This document shows positions 1 to 11,251 of a DNA stretch of 64,000 nt, piece after piece; within the stretch, counting starts at the first letter, position 1; the number at the start of each line of letters is the position of its first letter. The notes beneath the pieces were generated by a model. The model made no database searches. It worked only from the letters and a program-made list of their open reading frames with translations, and was not told the DNA's origin. The DNA comes from Sphagnum compactum. Its lineage: Eukaryota > Bryophyta > Sphagnopsida > Sphagnales. The translations under genes and the position numbers were made by a program. Location: NCBI GenBank assembly GCA_965153455.1, contig OZ234494.1, positions 21,576,001 through 21,640,000 on the forward strand. Reading direction: 5' to 3'.

Positions 1-2730
1 CCACCAATAATAATAAAAAAATGAAAAAAAAATGGTACCATCTAATCAATAACCTTTGGACATTTGTAAGCTACAAAAGCTATAATAAACCTTTCTTTTG
101 TTTTTTTCAAAAACAAATCAATTTGTAAACCCATACAACATTTAAAAGACTAAATTCCTTCAAGAACATGTCAAAATGTGAACCTTCATATTGATTTGCT
201 TTCATTCCTTAATTTATGCAATTTGATTTATATATATAGCTTCATTTTAATGCAACGAGTGCTTATTATTTTAGGAGACACAAAATTGATACTGAACATT
301 CTAAACATACCATACTAAAAAGAAAAGCACCTTACACATGTTAACCAACATGATATGCAAAGTTGTGTTTCTTAACTAGACATTATATTAAATGAATCAT
401 TTCTTAATGCAATTTCACATTAGTGGAATGGAATGTTTCAATGTAGTTTGATTTGACATTTGATCAAACCAAACAACTATTGACAACAATGAGAAACATA
501 AATAAAAAATAACACATGGATGCAACATTTGTGAAACGTGTATATAATCACATGAATACTCACAAACATGATTTATTTAAGATGAAATGTTGATTCATTA
601 TACAAATTTCGATAACAACACATTAAACCACCATCTTGGATGTGATTTGTTGTGAATTTTTTTCAACATATTAAATTTCATTTCAATTTAAACGTGGTTT
701 ATGATAGTTTTCATAAATATTTGTTTGAATAAATAAAAATGTAAACATATAACCACATTGTAAATCACCGAACCTAATAACCCATGAAACACAAGTACTA
801 TTAGGTCCATTGACAACACATTTTGTAACACATTTTGAATGATAAATATATGCATTTAATTGTTATTGTACACTTGAATATTTAAAATCAAATTTGTTAG
901 ATTATGCTTTGCCCATAATGTGAATTTCAAGGCAATCATTTGCATTTCCCTTAACAATATGTGCATTCCTTGTTTTCTATTTAATATCATTAGCTTATCC
1001 CACTCCTTGACATCCCAATTTACCCATGCCATGATTTTTTTACTCATCATTATCCCAATACTTGATTACCCATTGGTCACATTTGCACCCATAACTTCTC
1101 TATTAAAAATACATCTTAAAAATGCCACACTTTTTTGGTAGCATTTTTAAAATCTTTTTTGGTAAGTTCTTTCGTTTTTGAAAAACATATTTTTAAAATT
1201 TTGAACATTTCCATAAATAATATAATTCATGTTGAAGCTTGCAAGGTATTATGGAAAATCTTTCCATAAAATGCAATATATAAGTCTATTGTATGGTTTC
1301 CAATTGATTGATATGGAAGATTGCATTGGAAAACAACTACATTTGTGTTTTCAATTTGCTAGCCAAATTACACTTTGTAATTAACAATACCAATCATGAC
1401 ATTAAAACAAACCACTAGAATTGAATCTTGTATACAAACCATGACTCAACTTTCTTTCAATAGTAAACCTATTTCATTGGTTACTCCCATTCACCAATGG
1501 CCCCTTGATGGCCAGAGTACCTTGATGTTTGGTGGGCATGTGCCAAAGCATCAAGTTCCTCTTTGCCATGGATATTCTCATGTGACATTGGCACAAAGAA
1601 GTGGAATCTGCCAGAAACCGGACAGGACACAATGTAGTTTGGTGTTCAATTGAACAAGTCGGAGTTCCCAATGTATTTGGCTCACAAACACAAAACCATA
1701 TCCGACCCCAAACGTCCAACTCTCATAACTAAGAATAAATGCAAGTGATAAGAAACTGGAGGCAGCACCTGTGTATAGTTGTTGGGATTGGAAAGAATGG
1801 CATTGATTATGTACAGCATGGGGTGTGATTCCAGTACCACCAGAGAGCTGCAGCCAAATGTCTACATCTGAAATTCAACACCAACAGTTTAAATTATTTC
1901 CCACAAACTTGTCTACTCAAGTAGACCAAGACACCCAACAAGCACCCATCAAGGCATGACACAAGAATTGAGAGGATCCTACAATACAGAGTGTTTGCAA
2001 GATAGCAGAATGCATTCTAGCATATCAAAAGCCTTGTCACATACCAGAACAGACCATCTAACTATGAGATTGGGTTTGACCTTACCATATCCAAATGCCT
2101 CTTCATGTTTGCATCTTTCCACAGGCCTATGCATCAACCAATGAGACACCATTAGCCTGTCTGTCTTTAGAAAGTAATTTCAACAGCCTCCAAATGTTAT
2201 TTCAAGCTATGCTTGTCAAGAACTACCATACAAACACACCGATTCAAAACCAAGCCTATTTCACATATTGATCCAACTGGGACATTGCCTACCTTTTTGC
2301 TATGAAAATTCAGGAAAGACAGTTGTTATCTGACTTACTCAGTGCTCATTTGCTTGATTGCAGTATATTAGGAGCTATACTAATATCAGGAGAAGTCCAA
2401 GTAGACCTGGCAAATCAAGCTGCAGGTCTCCACTCTTTTAATTTCTAACCAGATTGCTTGTCACTAATTTGTGACACACATTGATCATTTGATAGCACAT
2501 TGAACCCTGTTTCTTTCTACACTCACAAATTCACAATGGACAGTGAGATGTCTACTCATTCACTTCAAGAGTGTCTCCAGTCCTCTGTTGTGAAATATGG
2601 TGGCTCATCTTACCTTCTGGATATACCTGTAAAACACAGACAAACTGTAAATAATGGCATCATAAACCTGGACATAAACGGTACCAGCTCAAGTTTCTTA
2701 CCTCTTCTCTATGTCAGTAGCCTAATGCAT
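1..2730. other. AT-rich intergenic DNA, no gene seen
   Basis: Long A/T-rich stretch with only short, low-complexity open frames. None shows a recognisable domain, splice-consistent exon or codon pattern like the real genes in this window. The more mixed sequence from about 1.4 to 2.7 kb could hide a decayed element, but I cannot name one. Confidence 0.6.
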
Positions 2731-2890
2731 TAGGGGGAAGCCGGTGCTCACCACGTTATGGTGGTGGGTTCAACCATAAGGTTCAAATCCCATACATACT
2801 TCTAGATCTACCCTGTCTGATAGTCAAAGATGATGGTCATTGCAGGGTGAAATGGTCATATAAAAATGCAAGAAACATGGTCTTTGTTCA
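2731..2890 (+). mobile_element. SINE-like tRNA-derived sequence (candidate)
   Basis: A tRNA-like head is suggested by a good polymerase III B-box (GGTTCAAATCC, about 2779-2789) preceded about 45 bases upstream by a weak A-box-like stretch near 2737-2748. It does not fold into a clear tRNA by eye, so a SINE or decayed tRNA relic is the better guess. Target duplication was not identified. Confidence 0.35.
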
Positions 2891-3584
2891 AGTCTTGTCA
2901 GAAGATTTTGGAAACCTAATCAACCTGTTCTGTACTTTTCTTAGTATCCACATCCACCATTGAAGGATAAAGGAAATACAGGGGTGTCTCCATCTATCAG
3001 GTAACTGCCTTCTTGGCAGATGTGGATACATTCTAAAGTGCAGGAACAAGGTTGATGTGGTTGCCCCACTTCTGTAGGGGAGAGAAAGCCTTAATATTCT
3101 CAAAATTGCCAACAATTTGGTTATGTGTAGACTTCAAAAACATTGAGACTGTCAGTAGGAACACTAATGAGCTGCTATTCATAAACATGGATACCTTCTA
3201 GAACCTTTGCCACTAGCAGGTCTTTTGGAGTGGTGTTAAGAGAAAAAATCAACCAAGCAGAGGAAAAGGTGGGAGCTTACCATACCTTCTGAACAAGCAG
3301 GAAGCCATTGGGATGCCGAGCTTTGCATCTGGATTGAATGCAAATCTGCTCAACTGCCAATTACTCACATATTTGATCCCAAAAAGAATTGAATCTCCTT
3401 GAACATCAAGCTGGATGTAAACTATTGCATTGATCAACTCTCTCAGATTCTTGCAATTGTGAAATTCACCTTCTGTGTTTGGATCTGAAATTGCCAATCC
3501 AAAACTCCAAGGTTAAGCAAAAAATGAGTTTCTTGCAAAACCACACAGAACAATAAAAGAAACAGCTGATTTGATTCTGAAACA

Positions 3585-4115
3585 AGAATGAAAGTTCAGA
3601 GAACTCTGATACAAGCTTTAACCTTATGAAGAAAGACTTTACTTGATTCTGTCAGAGGGCAAGAAGATATTGAAGCTGAGGTCTGGAATCTGGAACAAGC
3701 ATTTTGAAACAAGTGTGAAAGTTCATTCTCTGATACAAGCTCTAGCTTCAGGAAGAAAAAAATTACTTGATTCTATCAAAGAGCAAGAAACATACTGAAG
3801 CGGACATCCAAAATCTGGTAAGAGAAATGTGGAACAAGCATTCTGAAACAAGCATGAAAGTGCATTCTCTGATACAATCTCTAGGCTTATGAAGAAAGAT
3901 TTTGCTTGATTCTATCAGAAGTGAGCAAGAAACATACTGAAGCTGAGACCTGAAATCTGTAAGAGAAATCTGCAACAAGCATTCTCAACAAGCATGAAAG
4001 TGCATTCTCTGATACAATCTCTAGCCTTATGAAGAAAGATTTTGCTTGATTCTTTCAGAAGAGACCAAGAAGCGTACTGTTCAGTTGAGATCCAACATCT
4101 GGTAAGAGAAATCAA
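3585..4115. repeat. Tandem array, four copies of a ~125-140 bp unit
   Basis: The phrase CTGATACAA recurs at about 3605, 3730, 3869 and 4009, each time followed by a GAAGAAAGA(T/C)TTT block, TTGATTCT, a GCAAGAA block and an AACAAGCAT block. Periods are about 125, 139 and 140 bp. Copies 3 and 4 are the most alike, consistent with recent expansion at the right end. The array lies about 700 bp upstream of the SET/MYND gene start. Antisense open frames here are by-products of the repeat. Confidence 0.8.
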
Positions 4116-4436
4116 CCGAATAACTTGAGGAGATTTGTGTGTTTTCAAGGAATTGTGAACAAGCAGAGTTGATTGTGATGATAATTGCAGCAGCCAAAAA
4201 TGCATCTGGATATTGCTGCTGCAATTCATCTCTTTTAGCTCCAAAGACTTTCCCCCAATAATTTTCTCCTCAAGAAAAGAAAGCGAAGAAGATGCCAGAA
4301 AAAGCTTGAGCAAAACCAGTTATTATTAACCGAGAACGAACAGATTTCTCTTCCTGCAATTGTTGATTTCAACGCTACAAGACTCTCACACATCTTTGAA
4401 TGTAGATTTGGATGCATCGAAATAGAGCAATTGTGA

Positions 4437-4520
4437 AAGAGAACAGTTGAAGGACAATGAGGAACGCACTGAGAAACAAGGAGAGCAGTTGAAGGACGAT
4501 GAGGAAAGCAACTGAGAAAA
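4437..4520. repeat. Two-copy ~40 bp direct repeat upstream of the SET/MYND gene
   Basis: Two adjacent copies of a purine-rich unit containing CAGTTGAAGGAC(A/G)ATGAGGAA, at about 4443 and 4485. It lies in the presumed promoter or 5' leader. No function is visible. Confidence 0.65.
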
Positions 4521-4801
4521 CATACACTTATTTGTTGTTTGCAAGAGCCGGTTTCCAATCGCCATCGCTGATTCAAAACCCAGGCACATGAGAAGAGAGG
4601 CAGAAGAGACGGCATTTTGTTCTGGTGATGGTTGCATACATATCCCCCGCTGCTGGCACCCGCCCGCAATTGGAGTCGATCTTAGGGTACGATAAGCTTT
4701 CCAAAGACGAAGAATTTGCGCAATCCGATACCTAGAAACCTTGAACACTTGGAGCGATATAGTGTTGTGGTCAAGAGAAGAGAGAGAGCAGCGATGCCGT
4801 G

Positions 4802-7800
4802 ATGGAAGACGCAACTGCAGCACAATTGGCACCTTTTCTTGCGCGCTATGGTCTTGTTGTGCAACTCTCGAACTCCAAAGGTCGCTGCTTGATCGCATCC
4901 CGAGCTTTCAAACAAGGTGGGTATGTTGCTGAATGCTCATTATTGCAAGTTTCTCCAACTCCTCGTACCGCCCCAGCCTTCTTTTCCACTCTTCTTTCTG
5001 ATCAAGATTGTGGAGCATGAAGCTGAGGACAATGAGGCAGACACAGTTTGTTTTGTTTTCTTGCACAGGAGCGGAGGTGCTTGCGCAGGAGCCTTACGTT
5101 GCAGTCTTGGATGGCAACTCGCAGCACAAGCGATGCGATCGGTGTTTTTCACTGTCAAGCAATCTGAAGAGATGCTCAGCATGCAAGAGTGTTTTCTACT
5201 GTTGCATTCTATGCCAGGTACTGTCAGCAATCTCATTCCTGACTCAAGAAGCTCCATTGCAAGCTTTTGAACAACAAAATCCATTCCCCCCGCCGTCTTT
5301 CTGCATCATCATCATCATCCTCCTGCTTTATAAATAATCTCAAGATGATGATCTACCATCTGAGTTCTAATCCAAAATGCAACCTCTTCTGAAGAAGTCT
5401 CACAATGCATCAGATGCAAAACTTTGAGCTGCAAAACTCTCATCAACCTGCTTCTGAGAACCTTCTTCTCAACAAGCCTTCACATCAGTCCATAACCTTC
5501 TGAATCCAAGAGATGGGTTGATTCCAGATTCCGTGTGCATTGGAGACATGCAGCAATAGCCTGTCTTAGTGATTGATCTACATAACCAAAGTACATTGAT
5601 GATTGATGAGGACTAGTATGAGCATGCCAGTGAAAGAGAAGGATCACACCAATGTCTCTAGGGTTTGACTTAAATTCGCCAGTGCTGCTGGAGTAGAAGT
5701 TGTCCAGCAGTAATGTGTACCTATCGTCATTCCTCATTGATTCATTCACTGTGGAAAGCTTTCTTTCTTTCTGTCGGAAGCCCTAAGCCCTAAACCCTGA
5801 GATGTAGTTGGTGTTGTTTGTTTGTGTGAGCAGAAGAAAGAATGGTTGTTGCATAAGTATGAGTGCCAGGCAACTGTCAAGCTCTTCAAGGAAAAGCAAC
5901 GTACCTTGACTTCTTCCTTGCGGTTGATGCTTCGGCTGTGGATCAAACGTAGATTGCAAGCTGAAGGGGTGAGTGAGTGTATATATATAGCAACCTCTTC
6001 TTCTTCCCTCATCTTGTTGGATTTGGTGTTTTGAGCATGGATGGTGTTAGCAATTCTTTCTTGCTTCTTTGGTGCTGTGTTTCTCTTCTGTTGGCTGCAT
6101 ATATTTAGAGAGCTTCTTATTCTGAGAGCAGTCCTGGCAAACCCTTAAGTAGTTTGCAACAAAGACCTGATCATACTTGCTGTCTGTTGTGTTTTCTCTC
6201 TTGGGACTTTTGCAGTTTGTTCCTAAAACACCAAGTGATTGCTATGAAATTTGCAAGGAATTGCCCACCCGTATCCTTTCCAGACAATAATTTGCATGTA
6301 TATCCTGACCTTTCGTTAAGTATTGCAGAAGTTTTCAGCAGATCTGGAAAACTTTGAAAAACTGTAGACATCAATCAGAAGGTGCTGTGGATATGTTTCA
6401 AAGGTGGATATCTATATTCCTTCATGAAAAGTTTTGCAGACATGGCAAATACAGGTGAAGAACGGTTGGTACTTTATGCACAAATGGCCAATCTGGTGCA
6501 AATGATGGTGGATTCTGATGATGTTGAGATCAAGGAAGTCACAAAGGACTTCTGCAGAGTAAGCAAGCATCCAGATTTTGTTTTCCCCTCCAGAAATGAG
6601 ATAGGGTGGGACTCAGGATCTGGGGATGCAGTTTTATTTGTTCGCTTTCAGAGCTCAGAATAAGGTTTGAGTTTGATTCTAATTCTTGCATTTCATTTGC
6701 AGGCTCCATATTGCAGATTCATGACTTCTGATGTTTGTTATTGTTTTTATGGTGCAATTCTTTAATTTCCATCTCCTAAGAGCGTTGGCACAAAATCCTT
6801 CTGGTTTCTTTACTTGTCATGTGTCAGTTTGTTTGCACTGTAATTGCCTCTACTGAGTGAGGTCTGGGGTTGCAGTTTGCATGCAATGCTCATACGATTT
6901 GTGATGAGGAGATGAGGCCATTGGGAACAGGCCTATATCCTGTCATATCCATCATCAATCACAGGTCTGTTGTAACACCTTCCTCCACTCTATACATTGC
7001 AGTCCTAGATAACTTCATTTCTTGTTCAGACTATTCTTCAGAGAATTTCTTACAGTGTTGAGGTTTCAAAATCACTAGGTGGATAGTTTTCTGTTGAACA
7101 ATGAGGATTTCAAAATAGCAATTAAAAATGTTCATACATTTCTTGTGCTATAATGAATCATTTATGCCCTAAATGTCCAGATCTTGGGGATCACCATTTG
7201 AAGTCCCACCAAAGATAAATCAAGAGAGGCTGAAACTACAGAGGTTTTTGTTTAGGACTGCAGTCATGTTTTCTATCACAATAATGGTTGCATTCCATGG
7301 TGTGGCTCAATCATGTACCAAGAGTGTGCTTGAAAGGTCTTGGTATGCAGGATTCCAAGTTAGGACACGGTCTTCCTCTTCTGCTAGGATTGCATTTTGG
7401 GTTTAGGGGTTAGGGTTTAAACCTAAACCCTAAACCCATGATGTACAGGTCATGGCTTGTATCTCCCAGACTTGCATCTGAAAGTTGTAATCAGCCCTAA
7501 AACCTACTATTGACCTGAAACTCTGACCCAGAAACTTGCAACTCAAATGTGCTCCTCTGATAATACATCTTTGGGGTTGTGTTTTGGTGCTCTGTATTCC
7601 AGTTGTTCTCCAAATGCTGTGCTACATTTCGATGGAAAGCATGCTGTTGTGCGGGCTCTAGAAAACATCAACAAAGGCACAGAGGTTAACTCAATTACCC
7701 TGGAACACTCAGTTGGTCTAAGTCTGCTGCATGCAATGGAATCTTCAAGAAGATCAATTTGATAAAATCAGGAGGAAGAAAATTGAACAAAGCAATCAAA

Positions 7801-10552
7801 GGGATTTTAGTTCCTAATTCAAGCTGGAGGGCAGGTGACAATCAGTTATGTGGAGTTAGCAGCAAGTACTCATGTTCGGCGCCTGGCTCTAAAGGATCAG
7901 TACTACTTTGATTGTGATTGTGTTCGTTGCAGTGCTTCGGTACACTCTTTTGCCTTTTCGTTCTGCTTCATGCTGCATTGAAAATAAACTCAGATGTGAT
8001 CCTTGCAATTGTATTGTGCTTTGCTTATCATCAACTTGCCAGTTGGAAGTGTATGTCCACTATGACCACCAGCCTAACAAAGAACCTGGCATGAAGTTTG
8101 ACTGCTCAGTTATCAATTGACTTGCTGCTGTAGCTAACCTTCACAGTCATTGTTGTATTTGTTTCCTTCAGTCTGGATTGCTGGGTTTCACCCTGCTTAC
8201 AACAGACATCCAAGGACGAAATATAGGTTGGTACCAGATAGAGGTTTTAAGGTAATGCTGAAGTGTCTGCTAATCCACCTCTGGCCTGCAGGAAACACAA
8301 AATGGGTCTAGAGAGGATGCATTTGTAGAGGGTTACAGATGTATTAATCCCAGTTGTGAAGGGCCTTTGATGCTGGATCCTGGTATGTCCTGATCTTCTT
8401 GAAACCAATCGCTTGTTCAGATGTTGTTTCTTTGCAATGCCCAGCATTTTCATTAGTATTTAGGCTGAGTGGACCTCATGTAATGGCAAAGGTCAATATC
8501 CTGTTTTTGCTATGATCTGCTCCTGTGCACTGGTCTTTGTGGCATCATCATCACAGGTCATGAATGGCAGGCTAGTGGAAATTCAAAAATAGTGCTTTGT
8601 GCTTGTCAGGAGATTCAAAGAAGCTCATTTGTGATCTTTGTGGCCTAAACCGCCATGAGGCAGACCTTACTCCATTGGCATTGGAAGCAGAAAAGATTGT
8701 TCTGGAAGCATCTGCAATGTACACCTCAGGCAGTATCCTTCTTACAGAAATTGCATGTTCGGACATTCAGATCTTTGGTCTGGTGTCAAGATGGTCATAC
8801 TGACATTCATGTTTATATAAGGATTCATGTGATGTTCATGTTTTGGGTTGAGCTTCCATACTGTGCTGAAGGACCTTGATCAGTGAAGATATCAAGGGTG
8901 CAATGGAGGCCTATGGGAAAGCTAAATCTATACAACAGACTGTGTGCCACCCATTATCAGTTAACCTCATGCGAACTCATGACAATCTCTTGAAGGTACC
9001 TTTCTTTTGATCATTGAAAAGCACAGCTGGAAATCTTCTTAGTAATTTTCATTACTGCACACTTTTTCTTTTCGTTGGTGTCTGCATTCTCATATATTTT
9101 CTAGAGGTTATGACTGCACTCATTGTCGTGTTACCTTTAATTGTTGTTGTGGAGATTTCTCTGCAACTTCATCGATCTTTTTTCTAGTGGCTTTAGCGGA
9201 TGTTCTGCATCCAAGTAGTCACCAGTGGTGTGCTTAAAGGATATGTTCAGGGTGCAGGAGGCCCCAACCACTACCCTATATATAGGCCTCTATGTCTTTT
9301 AGGCATAGATGCTTGCATATACAGGGACATGCTAAAATGAAATAAAAGCTCTTTCCTTCAGAAGGTTGTTGCAGCTTGAATGAGGATACTGTTGACTTTT
9401 TTGATTAGCAATGTCTCTTGAGTGCTAGCCAACATCACGTCTTAGTCTTCCCATTGCTTCCGGAAAAGCAACAGAAACTCAGGACGCAGATTGTGTATAA
9501 TGGTTTGCCCAAGTTTTTGGGAAGATTATTATATGCTTATCTACACCCACTGTTGGGAGCTGATGAACTCAGTGGGTAGTCATGGCAGCTCGTCACTGCC
9601 GTTCGTGATGAAGGTGATGGTCTGTCACTTTGTGAGCGACTCTCATGAGGTTATGACTGCACTCATTGTCGTGTTACCTTTAATTGTTGTTGTGGAGATT
9701 TCTCTGCAACTTCATCGATCTTATATTTTCTAGAGGTCCTTCCTTGTCTACTAAGTTACTAGCATATGCACTTTGTATCGGCTGCTTCAGCCATGGTAAA
9801 CTCAGGTAATAGCTGTTATGAACTGGGCTCATTTCTAGGGTCTGGGACAGATTTCAAGGCTAACTCTTGAATGGACAGATTCACATGGACATGCAGGATT
9901 GGACAGCTGCTTTGGAACACTGTTGGCAAACCATTCCTAGTTATAAACGTAAATTTCCTTGCTTCTCTAATCCTGACCATGCCTTCAGACATATATTCTG
10001 TACTTTGATGTTGGTGCTTGTATATTCATACTCACATTGAGAATTTGGTGGTGATGGATCACAGGAGCATACTCAAGTTTTTCACCATTACTAGGCCTTC
10101 AATTTTATACACTTGGAAAGCTTGCTTGGTATGCTTTTGAAACCCAAGGAATTTGAGTGCTCATTGTTTGTTTAGATGGACCTGATCACTACTGAATGTT
10201 TGCACACACATGTAAGGCTTTGGAATTCAGATGTGCTTGACTATGGAATAAGAATGGCATATGTAAAGCATGTAAGGGCATGTATAGTTGAAAGCTAACA
10301 AGAAGGCTTCCAGAAACGTGAACTACTAATATAATCAGGAATTGATGAGCAATGGAGTTTGATAGTTGTGAGCTTGACATTGAATCCAGGTTAAAGGGGA
10401 ACACAGCAGAAGCCATTGGTGCATTGAAATCTGCGTTACATATTCTGCAAGTGACACATGGTCCTGGATCTCCGTTGGTGCAAAGTCTTTCATCTACACT
10501 CAATGAAGCATTAGCAGAAGCTGCACATTTGCACATACATGTTGCTGAATGA
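4802..10552 (+). CDS. ASHR1: SET and MYND domain lysine methyltransferase, ASHR1/SMYD type (14 exons, 488 aa)
   Basis: Exons by phase-consistent splicing: 4802-4916, 5069-5217, 5834-5968, 6216-6270, 6440-6558, 6876-6964, 7603-7684, 7835-7939, 8292-8382, 8610-8732, 8889-8995, 9879-9948, 10065-10128, 10390-10552. The sum is 1,467 nt, or 488 residues plus stop, close to Arabidopsis ASHR1/SDG37 as I recall it (about 480). Visible domains: N-terminal SET half with GRCLIASRAF (27-36); complete MYND zinc finger from C61 to C99; SET core with the NHSCSPNA signature (219-226) and VTISYVEL (249-256); post-SET CDCVRC (275-280) followed by GYRC and CDLC cysteines; C-terminal TPR-like helices with LMRTHDNLL and LLGLQFYTLGKL. 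Expected role: AdoMet-dependent protein lysine methylation, probably on histones, in nucleus or cytosol; the substrate is unknown. The start ATG at 4802 begins the first exon that fits the family. All catalytic motifs are intact, so it looks functional. Confidence 0.93.
7399..7437. repeat. Head-to-head telomere-motif palindrome in intron 6 of the SET/MYND gene
   Basis: TTTAGGG-type units run into CCCTAAA-type units around a central TTTAAA, making a near-perfect 39-base palindrome. This is the plant telomere motif. The short length suggests a hairpin or interstitial telomeric fragment rather than a chromosome fusion point. Confidence 0.8.
8733..8888 (+). other. Probable U12-type (minor spliceosome) intron 10 of the SET/MYND gene
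   Basis: The donor reads GTATCCTT, the U12 consensus. Near the 3' end ACCTTGAT resembles the U12 branch site, with the acceptor AG (8887-8888) about 9 bases after the branch A. This pair is the only one I found that keeps phase and gives a family-like join (TSG-N-IKGAMEAYGK). Ordinary GT donors nearby give weaker sites or break the alignment. Confidence 0.65.
9104..9722. repeat. Perfect 76 bp direct repeat in intron 11 of the SET/MYND gene
   Basis: 9104-9179 and 9647-9722 appear identical by eye over 76 bases. The short string ATATTTTCTAGAGG overlaps the start of the first copy and follows the second, so flanks are permuted. This suggests a recent duplication or insertion event of about 543 bp offset. 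No coding potential fits the gene here. Confidence 0.85.
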
Positions 10553-11251
10553 AGACTGGTGACTTACAACTGGGTTTCACCATGAGGGCTTTATCTTTCA
10601 ACAGCTATACCTACGGTCTCAAGTGTGAGTAAGAAGGTTCTTACCCCATATCAACAAACTTTATAGTTTACTCATGGAGCTTCCAGATTGATGTGATTAG
10701 GGGCTGTTTGCTTTCTACTGTTTAGATTGGACTCCTCTAAGGGATGATGAATCTGCTGTTTCATTCACAACACCCATTTGCATGAAGACAAACATATTGG
10801 ATTCTTTTGTGTCTGTGTTTCACTTTCACGACATCCAAAAATCATCCTTTGTCTTTCTGGGTGTACCTTAAACAGGTTTAGTTTGGACATTCATTTGAAG
10901 AGGGTTTTTCGGGTTTTTTTTCCCTCAACTGTTTGATATAAAAAATTTGGTGAAAACTTCCAAAATGTTAGCAAATTTGGTAGAATTTACACTAGGTAAA
11001 CACATTTTTTCAAAAACAAATTCCCAAATTTTGCCTTAAAAATGACAAAAATTGTCCCAAAAAAATCCAATGATCTAGACTAGCCAATTTTATTTCTTCA
11101 CTGGTCTTTTTGGAGTTGATTGTGATTGGCCAGATCAAAGGCAATCATGTGCATATTCGTAAGTCCAAATGTAGTTTCACATTATTTAAAGTTTGAACTT
11201 CATCCAAATTATTTTTTATAGGCCATTATATTGTTCTTGGTGGCCTTGCTC
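10553..11251. other. 3' flank of the SET/MYND gene, then AT-rich DNA
   Basis: The presumed 3' UTR and terminator of the SET/MYND gene should lie in the first few hundred bases. I cannot place a single poly(A) site. Beyond about 10.9 kb the sequence becomes low-complexity A/T. No gene seen. Confidence 0.5.

Noticed and set aside
3249-3497. 82 aa minus-strand frame with fairly normal amino-acid composition
   Set aside because: Could be a gene fragment, but I recognise no family and find no adjoining exons, so it is not listed as a gene.
4235-4915. Overlapping antisense frames of 144 and 170 aa at the SET/MYND promoter and exon 1
   Set aside because: They overlap a well-supported sense exon, have no recognisable domain and no splice-consistent extension; composition follows the sense strand.
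6382-6439. Upstream extension of SET/MYND exon 5
   Set aside because: Starting at 6368 also keeps phase, but adds about 24 residues absent from the family. The acceptor at 6439 gives an uninterrupted match (THMANTGEERLVLYAQ).
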